Shown: positions 5,619 through 13,800 of the stretch, piece after piece | Layout: the number at the start of each line of letters is the position of its first letter | Numbering within the stretch: position 1 is the stretch's first letter | Assembly: GCA_902778255.1 (NCBI GenBank) | Contig: CACYXD010000008.1 | Coordinates: forward strand, 1 to 64,000 | Source: an uncultured Prevotellaceae bacterium | GTDB taxonomy: Bacteria; Bacteroidota; Bacteroidia; Bacteroidales; Bacteroidaceae | Direction: 5' to 3' | Length of the DNA stretch: 64,000 nucleotides | Notes under the pieces: generated by a model | Told to the model about the DNA's origin: nothing | The model's input: only the letters and a program-made list of their open reading frames with translations | Database searches by the model: none | Position numbers and translations under genes: made by a program

Positions 5619-7814
5619 TCACTTCCTAATCAACGTGGAGCCTTTGACTGCAGAAGGGCCGTCAAGTTGCAAGGCATAAATGCCTGAAGGCAGGGAATAA
5701 AGGGAAAGGGAATAGGAAGCCTGTCCTGACTTCAGGGCGGCTGTATGAACTAATCGTCCACTCATATTATAAAGACGCAGGCGGACTGTTGAGGAAAGGG
5801 GCTCCTCAAAGGACACACACAACTGATTATCTGCGTAACGGATACGGGCAGATGTATGATGCTTCGACACAGCCTCAATACGGTCGATACCTAAGATATA
5901 GAGCAGACCGCGATAGACGTCGATCTCGCCATAGCCATACTCATTATTAGGATATGTAAGACCTTCATCGTAATGGCGACAGGTGTGGCTCAACACATCC
6001 TTTACCTCCTCAGGCGTCAGGTCGGGCTTGGCCTGCAGCCACAAGGCAATGGCACCAGCCACGGCAGGAGATGATGCAGACGTGCCGCTGCTGGAGATCC
6101 AAGCATAAGAACGACCATTAAAATCATAGCGCCCCACATCCCACGTCAGGTCGCTGGCATCAGGATGGGCTTCCATATAGTAGGAACTAAAGGATGAAAT
6201 GATATTATTGCCAGGAGCCATCACATCGGGCTTGACACGGCCGTCGAACGTAGGTCCTACAGAGGAGAATGGTGCCCTGACCCCACCTTGTCCCAGCCAG
6301 TAGCTTTTCCATTCGCCATTCAGATTCTGAATACCATCACGATAGGACGTAGCCCCCACAGAGATAACACAGGGGGCACTGGACGGCGAATGAATACAAC
6401 AGACATTCTCGCCAGCATTCAGCGCAGGATTCAGGTTGTTGGAACAGAGCTGTCCGTTCACACGGAAAAACTCCACATCGGCATCCTGGCCTAAGACCTC
6501 TACAGACAAATTGCGCTGTGAACCTATATTATAGGTGGTAGAGACTTTCACATCATAGCACATCTCACGGGCATCGTAACAAGATGGATAAGCTTCTGTT
6601 TTCACAGCCAAGGCAAAGTCGTCGAACCTCAGCAGAGACGTCAACACAGAATCTTTCTGCATGAGCACATCAGAGGTGCGTATCATCAAAGTATCATTCG
6701 TATCGGCATAAAGTACAAAACGCAGCGAGAAGTCCTGTGCCGACTTAAACGTCAACAGCATATCAGAACGGTCGGATATCAGAAAGGAGCCCATAGACTC
6801 GTCGCCAAAAGGTTTGCGGAACCACGACTTATAGGCCGCATTATTGCCAGCTGCTGCCACAAGGATGCGACCAGGGCCTACCAGACTGTCGAGCATCGCG
6901 TAATAGAGCTGGTCATAGCCCCAGAAATCCTGTGTAGAGCCCTCACTCAACGAGATGACACACGGCTTGTTGACACTCGTGGCATAGTCGAAGATATATT
7001 TGAAGCCAAGGGCATCAGTGGCATAGGTATATTTATAGTAATCGGCCGAGTCGATATAGGCGATATTATCGGACACAGCATTTGACACCAGACAGATATC
7101 GCTCTCAGGGGCCATACCCCGATAATTGGAAGTATAGCCACTGCCGGCAGCAATGCCCAAAGTATAGGTGCCATGGGTCATATCAAGACCATCGCGTGAA
7201 TGTTGCAAGTCCAAAAGTGCTTCACGTGACGTGTAGTCGCGCCCTACATAGAACGGACTGCCTACAGTATCCGTGGAGAGCATATCCCATAGGCGTTTGA
7301 TGCGATACTCTGTCGTGTCACGGCTGAGGAAATTGGGATGGGTCAGGTCGAAGCCAATATCCATGATTCCCACTACCACGTCTTTGCCTGTATAGGGCTG
7401 CGGAAGATTGGTGCCTGCATAGACTGGCAAGGCATTGAGATGGATGGCCATCGAATCATTGAGGGCCGTTCCCAAAGGACGGGCTTCTATTCTTCTCACC
7501 CTTTGGTCAGCAGCTAAAGAGCGGAGCTGAGCAATGGGAATGCTGACGATATGGACGCCTCCGACCTCAGCCAGCGAGCGGCTGCCATAAAGCGGCAGCA
7601 CCTCTGACGTGGTGACATCGGCCAAGGCGCAGACCTGCCGACTATCCATCGCTCCATCAGAGGGCGCGACCCTGTTTGACAAACTGGCGTCCTGTCGTGC
7701 AAGCTGTCTGAGCCAAGGCGACAGTTTTCCCAATCCGCCCTGTTGAGCCCACATGGGAGCTACAGAAAGGAGCATCAGGGAAAAGAGGCTTGTCAGCAGT
7801 AATCGTCTCATCAC
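5619..7814 (-). CDS. secreted S8 subtilisin-like peptidase with T9SS sorting domain
   Basis: This 731-residue protein has a signal peptide (MMRRLLLTSLFSLML...WAQ). The S8 catalytic residues are visible: Asp in VVVGIMDIGFDLTHP (near residue 152), His in DMTHGTYTLGIAAG (near 213) and Ser in SSSGTSASSPAVAGA (near 580). The last 80 or so residues (VRLRLYNMSGRLVH...LPSGIYALQL...LIRK) form a T9SS type A C-terminal sorting domain. The enzyme is therefore predicted to cross the outer membrane through SprA and be anchored or released outside. It is the last gene of a minus-strand operon, 11 nt after ispH. The operon begins with an alpha-2-macroglobulin, a protease-trap family. Confidence 0.93.
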   Translation of the reverse strand: MMRRLLLTSLFSLMLLSVAPMWAQQGGLGKLSPWLRQLARQDASLSNRVAPSDGAMDSRQVCALADVTTSEVLPLYGSRSLAEVGGVHIVSIPIAQLRSLAADQRVRRIEARPLGTALNDSMAIHLNALPVYAGTNLPQPYTGKDVVVGIMDIGFDLTHPNFLSRDTTEYRIKRLWDMLSTDTVGSPFYVGRDYTSREALLDLQHSRDGLDMTHGTYTLGIAAGSGYTSNYRGMAPESDICLVSNAVSDNIAYIDSADYYKYTYATDALGFKYIFDYATSVNKPCVISLSEGSTQDFWGYDQLYYAMLDSLVGPGRILVAAAGNNAAYKSWFRKPFGDESMGSFLISDRSDMLLTFKSAQDFSLRFVLYADTNDTLMIRTSDVLMQKDSVLTSLLRFDDFALAVKTEAYPSCYDAREMCYDVKVSTTYNIGSQRNLSVEVLGQDADVEFFRVNGQLCSNNLNPALNAGENVCCIHSPSSAPCVISVGATSYRDGIQNLNGEWKSYWLGQGGVRAPFSSVGPTFDGRVKPDVMAPGNNIISSFSSYYMEAHPDASDLTWDVGRYDFNGRSYAWISSSGTSASSPAVAGAIALWLQAKPDLTPEEVKDVLSHTCRHYDEGLTYPNNEYGYGEIDVYRGLLYILGIDRIEAVSKHHTSARIRYADNQLCVSFEEPLSSTVRLRLYNMSGRLVHTAALKSGQASYSLSLYSLPSGIYALQLDGPSAVKGSTLIRK

Positions 7815-7825
7815 TTCTATAGGCT

Positions 7826-8692
7826 CTAATGACTGTTAGCAACTGACTCACTGATAGCATCGCGACACTGTTCCATCAACCACTTGGGCGTTGATGTGGC
7901 GCCACAGATGCCCACCGTCTGGATATCTTTCAGCCAAGCGGTCTCAATCTCCTCAGGGCCTTCCACCAGATGGGTATTGGGATTCACACGCAGACACTCG
8001 TTGAAGAGCACCTTGCCATTGCTGCTCTTTCGTCCACAGACAAAGAGTACGAGGTCGTGCTTAGCTGCAAACTGCGAGATATTCGGCATACGGTTGGCTA
8101 CCGAACGGCAGATGGTGTCAAAGCTCTGGAACTTAGCATCTGGCGAGATATGCGCCTGGATATAGTCGATGATACGATGGAACTCATCAAGCGACTTCGT
8201 GGTCTGGCTATACAGATAGATGTCACGTGAGAAATCCAGTTTCTCCACCTCGTCGAAACGCTCTATCACGATGGCATTCGATTGCGTCTGTCCCACCAGT
8301 CCCAGCACCTCGGCATGCCCCTTCTTGCCAAAGATAACGATTTGGCCATTTCCCAGTTCGTACTGCTCCTTGATGCGCTTTTGCAGTTTCAGCACCACAG
8401 GACAGGTGGCATCAATAATCTCAATATGGTTGCGACGGGCCAGTTCGTAGGTCTCAGGCGGTTCGCCATGAGCACGGAGCAGCACCTTCACATCATGGAG
8501 TTCACGCAGGTCGTCATGATTGATGGTGATGAGTCCCATCTGGCGCAGACGCTCACACTCCATACCATTGTGGACGATATCACCCAGACAATAGAGCGTC
8601 CCGCCCTGTGCCAACTCCTCTTCAGCTTTCTTAATGGCTGTGGTCACACCAAAGCAGAACCCACTGCCGTTGTCTATCTCTATTTGAATCAT
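7826..8692 (-). CDS. ispH: 4-hydroxy-3-methylbut-2-enyl diphosphate reductase
   Basis: This 288-residue iron-sulfur enzyme performs the last step of the MEP isoprenoid pathway, reducing HMBPP to IPP and DMAPP. The three cluster-binding cysteines are visible in NGSGFCFGV (near residue 13), IDATCPVV (near 96) and FDTICRSV (near 195). HGEPPETY and CGATSTPKWLMEQ are also typical. Its start overlaps the meaB stop by 4 bp (ATGA), showing translational coupling. ispH, cmk and porQ are, as I recall, neighbours in other Bacteroidales; here cmk lies about 4.5 kb away across an A+T-rich insert and the subtilisin gene. Confidence 0.97.
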   Translation of the reverse strand: MIQIEIDNGSGFCFGVTTAIKKAEEELAQGGTLYCLGDIVHNGMECERLRQMGLITINHDDLRELHDVKVLLRAHGEPPETYELARRNHIEIIDATCPVVLKLQKRIKEQYELGNGQIVIFGKKGHAEVLGLVGQTQSNAIVIERFDEVEKLDFSRDIYLYSQTTKSLDEFHRIIDYIQAHISPDAKFQSFDTICRSVANRMPNISQFAAKHDLVLFVCGRKSSNGKVLFNECLRVNPNTHLVEGPEEIETAWLKDIQTVGICGATSTPKWLMEQCRDAISESVANSH

Positions 8693-9795
8693 TCTTCTGA
8701 ATTATTATTGCGATAATAAACATCCAGCAAATCCCCAGCAGCGACAAAACTCGTTTTCTGGCCTTGCAGCACCATCTGCTCGGCTTGTTTGAGCTGTTCG
8801 CGAATCAGTGGGTTATGATAGAAATTCAATCGCAACTGTTCGTTGATGGTCTCATACATCCAGTATTTGGCCTGCTCATTACGACGATAGTCAAAATAGC
8901 CGTTGGCCTTGACAAAGTCGAAATACTCGTAGATCATGTCCCAGACCTCCTTTACGCCTGTGCCGTAGAAGCCACTGTAACAGAGCACCTTGGGCAGCCA
9001 GCCGCTCTCAGGCATCGGGAAGAAATGCAGGGCGTTGCGGAAGTTGGTGGCAGCCATCTGACAACGATCGACATTGTCGCCGTCGCATTTATTGATGACG
9101 ATACCATCGGAGATCTCCATGATGCCACGCTTGATGCCCTGCAGCTCATCGCCTGTGCCAGCCACCTGGATGAGCAGGAAGAAATCGACCATCGAGTGGC
9201 AGGCCGTCTCGCTCTGACCAACTCCCACGGTCTCAACGAATATTTTGTCAAAGCCCGCTGCCTCGCAGAGGATGATGGTCTCACGTGTCTTACGGGCAAC
9301 ACCACCCAGCGAGCCTGCCGACGGACTAGGACGGATAAAGGAATCGGGATGGATAGCCAGTTTCTCCATGCGCGTCTTGTCGCCCAGGATACTACCCTTG
9401 GTACGTTCTGAAGAGGGGTCGATGGCCAACACAGCCAAGCGCCCGCCTTTTTCCTTCAGCAGGTGGACACCAAACTCATCTATAGAGGTTGACTTGCCTG
9501 CGCCTGGCACGCCGCTGATGCCAATGCGGACGCTCTTTCCGCTATAGGGCAGACACTTGTTGATAACCTCCTGCGCCTTGGCCTGGTGATCGGGGTTGAC
9601 ACTTTCAATCAGCGTCACCGCCTGCGACAAGACTGTCACGTCGCCCTTCACGATTCCCTCGACCATCTCATCGACGCTCATCTCACGCCGACGGAAACGG
9701 TTGCGCTTCAGGTAAGGATTGACGATAGAAGGCTGCTCTACCCCACTGTTTACCTGCAGACCAGCATATTCTGAACTATTTTCAGGATGTTCCAT
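8689..9795 (-). CDS. meaB: methylmalonyl-CoA mutase-associated GTPase MeaB
   Basis: This 368-residue G3E-family GTPase has Walker A GVPGAGKSTSIDEFG near residue 98. DPSSERTKGSILGDKTRM, a FVETVGVGQSE switch block and the guanine-specificity motif NKCDGD follow. MeaB protects and reloads adenosylcobalamin on methylmalonyl-CoA mutase, the enzyme of the succinate-propionate route. No mutase gene lies in this window. The gene sits 30 nt after the DUF1573 gene and overlaps ispH by 4 bp, so it is internal to a five-gene operon of mixed function. Confidence 0.95.
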   Translation of the reverse strand: MEHPENSSEYAGLQVNSGVEQPSIVNPYLKRNRFRRREMSVDEMVEGIVKGDVTVLSQAVTLIESVNPDHQAKAQEVINKCLPYSGKSVRIGISGVPGAGKSTSIDEFGVHLLKEKGGRLAVLAIDPSSERTKGSILGDKTRMEKLAIHPDSFIRPSPSAGSLGGVARKTRETIILCEAAGFDKIFVETVGVGQSETACHSMVDFFLLIQVAGTGDELQGIKRGIMEISDGIVINKCDGDNVDRCQMAATNFRNALHFFPMPESGWLPKVLCYSGFYGTGVKEVWDMIYEYFDFVKANGYFDYRRNEQAKYWMYETINEQLRLNFYHNPLIREQLKQAEQMVLQGQKTSFVAAGDLLDVYYRNNNSEE

Positions 9796-9798
9796 TTG

Positions 9799-9825
9799 TT
9801 CTAATTGAGATTTGAAAATTGAGGG
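9799..9825. repeat. short filler tract between the DUF1573 gene and meaB
   Basis: An AATTGAGATTTGAAAATTGA-type degenerate repeat fills almost the whole gap between the two genes. It is of the same character as the other junction tracts. Confidence 0.5.
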
Positions 9826-10887
9826 TTACTTCACACCAACCTTGATGACCACCTTAGAATGGTCAGGATCATTGGTAATCATCAGCACACGCGGGCGCTG
9901 ACGGGCTTTCAACACCTGGTCGCGGTCAATGGCAATCTTCAGTTTTGCTGATTCCCCTGGCTGCAACTCACGTTTGTCGAGCATCACCGTCATGCCTTTT
10001 GTAAACATCTGCAGAGACGATATTTTCAAGGCCATACGACCTTTATTTGTCAAGGTGATCACGCCTTTCTTCACATTCTTTCCACCCACCATGCCTAAAG
10101 AAATGGAGTCGGAAGAATACTCCAAGCGGGGCGCATACTGTTTGTTTTTTCCTTCGTAAATGGTGGCATTGGGCAGGAGCACCACAGAAACAGGGAACTC
10201 CGTCTCAGTGCTAACCTTGTCGCCAAGCTGTTCTGCCAGATAGATGGTGGTCTGCGTCAAGCCGAAATCCTTCAGATTTTGCGAGTTAAGCGTCAGCACC
10301 ATCTTTCCCGTCTTACCAGGCTCCAGTCGTTCGGGTATCGCCATCGCCGTGAGATAATCTGGCAGGTGTAACATATTGGGGGTCACCGTCTCACCACCGT
10401 TATTCACAATATTGATAACAGCCTCTGGGGCATCGCCTTTGTTGACATCATCAAACTCTGCATTATCCACATCAGCCAGAATATTGCCAAAGGCATGAGG
10501 GTACATCTTGCTGTAGTCAGTCCACTCCTCTACGACCACGCCCTCCATCGTCAGCCATACTGGTTGCTGCTGACCTCTCACACTAACGGCTGCCTGTTTG
10601 CTGAAGTGTCCCAGCATACGGGCATCATAAGTCATAGAGACGGTGAACGTCTCACCAGCGGGTACACTCTTCTTCGGAAAAGTCACCTTCGTACATCCGC
10701 AATCGGGTTTCACGCCTGACACTGTCAGATGACGATTCGTGATGTTCTTCAGTTCAAACGTGGCTGTGACGGGCATCTGGAAGCCTGTCTTGCCGATATT
10801 GATCTTTGATTTCTTTATTTCAACCTTCTGTGCAGAGGCCGCCAGCGCGACCACACACAGGATGATGACTGTCAGTATTCTTCTCAT
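9826..10887 (-). CDS. DUF1573 (ASH-like) exported protein
   Basis: This 353-residue protein has a signal peptide ending in ALAASAQ. The first domain (residues about 20-115) carries the DUF1573 signature, 'FELKNITNRHLTVSGVKPDCGCTKVTFPKKSVPAGE'. At least one further Ig-like repeat follows, with GVITLTNKGRMALKISSLQ and ELQPGESAKLKIAI. DUF1573 domains are Ig-like folds common in exported Bacteroidota proteins, and no enzyme activity is known. It overlaps the alpha-2-macroglobulin stop by 4 bp, so the two are translationally coupled and may act together at the cell surface or in the periplasm (inference). Confidence 0.88.
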   Translation of the reverse strand: MRRILTVIILCVVALAASAQKVEIKKSKINIGKTGFQMPVTATFELKNITNRHLTVSGVKPDCGCTKVTFPKKSVPAGETFTVSMTYDARMLGHFSKQAAVSVRGQQQPVWLTMEGVVVEEWTDYSKMYPHAFGNILADVDNAEFDDVNKGDAPEAVINIVNNGGETVTPNMLHLPDYLTAMAIPERLEPGKTGKMVLTLNSQNLKDFGLTQTTIYLAEQLGDKVSTETEFPVSVVLLPNATIYEGKNKQYAPRLEYSSDSISLGMVGGKNVKKGVITLTNKGRMALKISSLQMFTKGMTVMLDKRELQPGESAKLKIAIDRDQVLKARQRPRVLMITNDPDHSKVVIKVGVK

Positions 10888-13800
10888 TTCACTTCTATCG
10901 TTTGTGATTTAGCAACTCCGCGGAACTCTGGGCTATAGGCACAGCTGGCTGTGCAGGTGCCCGTCTCATAGATTCCTGTGCGGTCAATATAATATTCTGT
11001 CTCTATAACGTGCTTGCCTTTCGACAGCAGGTCGAAATAGTAGTTCGTCGAACAGTCCTTGGGTGCAATATAATAGCCCCAGTGATAACCACTGAGTTGA
11101 TTCACAGGCTCCATGCAGGCAGCACGTTTGTCAATGACCTGTACGAAGTCGTAGTCACGATCGGCCTCAATGGTGATGCGAACAGTTACCTTATCGCCTA
11201 CCTTCAAATCCTTACGACCCCTAATTTCACGTTTCACAGAAATACCGCTGTTCTGAACCTCTATCTCGGAAGTGGTCTGCATGAACTGCATATAGACAGC
11301 GCCCCACGAAGTGCCAGTAGAGGTCTTCTCGGCCGTAAAGGTCTGCTTACCGTCACCACTCATCGTTGTCTTCACATAGCCGATACCTGCAGTAGCTTTC
11401 GAGGTCTCCAGTTCCTGTCCGTCAACCTTCAACACAGTCTTCGGCTGTGCCTCCAGCGACTTACTATTGCCATTCAAGAAGGCATAGATGGCATCAGCAC
11501 TGTTTATCGGCGTGTCCCATACCTGGGTATGTTTCTCCTGCAACAGCCAGCGCTGCATTTCCTCAATGGTCTTGGTATCCTCTGGAGTGAGTCGTTTGAT
11601 GGCCTCGATAGCAGCCACCTGTGTAGGAATGCGGTAGTCGCGCCAAGAGTAGAGAGCACGCTTGGTGTCGTAATAGCGTCCCATATCCTCACGATAGACA
11701 GTATATTCCTTCAAGCTACGGATATAGGTCTTGTTGTTCAGGATGATAGCCGACATGGCCTTGTCGTAGATGCTCTGATTTCGTGTCTCTTTCTTCAACA
11801 GGTTTATCAGGTAAGCGTTAGCCGACTGTACGTCTGAGGGCAGCGTTCTGCCATCAATCTTACATATATAGAGCCACTGCAATGCCTTATGACTGGGGAA
11901 TACGGGTTTGATGCCTCGCTTCTCCTGCTGCTTCACCTCATTCACCAGCTTGACCATCTCATCGCCCATAAAGCGGAAGGCATCCGTCAACATCTGCTCT
12001 GTCTTGTCGTCCTTTCCAACCATCTGATGCAGACGTGCCAGCATCTCACTGATCTCAACAGTCATATACAGTGAACCCTCCATACCTGACCACCAGCTCC
12101 ACGAGCCATCGCCCAGCTGCAGTTCACGCAGATGACTGAGAGCACCCTCCAAGCGCATATTCATCTGGTTTACATCGAAGAAATCAGCCAGGCGAGCCTT
12201 CTGATCGGCTTCGCGGTTAGCATCGGCCACCCAAGGAGTCTCGTCGAGCAAGAGGTCTTTCAGTTCCTCGTTCTTTGAGAGTTGAGAACTGAGAGAAGAA
12301 TTATTCGAGTTCTCCCTACTCCATGACTCAAACACGCTCTTTGCCTGTGGGTTCTGACTCAGGATATGGCGACCAATGGCATTGGCGTAGTAAGATGCAG
12401 CCTGACAGACAGCACAGTGGTCATAAGCATGAGCCACAGAAGGCAATGCCTGTATCATCAGCCAGGCGGGGTTATTGGTGTACTCTATGGTAAGTTGAGA
12501 GTTTGATGCTGCTTGAGGAAGCAGTGAACTCAAATTTATTTCTTTCGTACCAGGTTCATTCTGTGTGAAGGGGACGGTCTTGGTGACACGCTCCTTATTC
12601 GGCAGTACGGGCAGATAATGCTGTTCGCCGTCGCTGAAATCATCACCGCTTACCATCACTTTCAGCACCAACAGACTGCGGGTCTCGTTAGCAGCATCAT
12701 AGACAAACGATACGGCAAGCAGCGAATCTGGTGCCACGCTGACCTTCTGCTCAGTAGCGAAGACGATCTGACTGGTCTCTGGGTCGAGCAGTTCCAAGCG
12801 TGCCTTTCCAGCCTTTTCCTTGTCACAGGTATTAAAGATACGGGCACTGAACACGGCCTTGTCGCCAACACGGATGAAGCGGGGCACGTTGGGCTGTATC
12901 ATCACATCCTTCTTAGCCACAGCCTCACCAGTCAGTGTGCCAGTCATCATGTCCTGCGTATGGGCCACGCCCATGAAACTCCAGGTGGTCAGACTTTCGG
13001 GCAATGTAAACTTCAACGTCACACGACCTTCGCTGTCGGTCATCAGCTGTGGATAGAAGAAGGCTGTCTCGTTCAGGTTCTCACGCATCTGAAGGGCGAC
13101 AGTTTCCTGACCACTATCGGCAGTACCAGACTGACTGCTCTGCTCTTCGGCATCAAGCCCTGCGATACGACCCTGCAAAGGTTCGTCTGCAGATGCCATC
13201 GCCATACCCTTGAATTCAGCCTTGTCAACAGCAGCCTCTGCCACCTTCAACACGCGTTCGTTGAGCACAGAAGCACCTCTGAGACGACGTGAAGAATACA
13301 TAACAGGACTACCATAAGCCCTGAGATAAACAGGGAATACCGAACGGTCAAAACTATCGAAAGTGAGGTTATCCACATCACTCATCTTCTCAACAAACGA
13401 GCCAGAGCAATAAGGTCTGCCCCATGATGAGCTACGCCATCTCGTGGAGGGCAACGGTAGCCAGGTATGGGGCACCAGCGACCATGAATGGGGAGTCAAC
13501 TGATCCAGGCTCTTGTCGTAAAGCGTAGCCAGCAACTGGGCGTTAGCAGGTTTGCCGTCAGGCCCCATGACAGAGAGCGTCCACTCCTCCTGCTGTCCAG
13601 GCAGCAGACGGTCACGGAAGGTCTCCCATCTCATCTTCAGTTTCATGTCGGGCAACGGACGCTTGATGCTGGTCTCATGACTGTACATCTTGTCTTGCTT
13701 CATCCAGGCGAAGGTCAGCAGGATGCCATTACCATATTCTTCACGATAAGTGAACTTCTTGTTCCACAGGGCGTTCGACTGATCCACAGCTCCACTCTCA

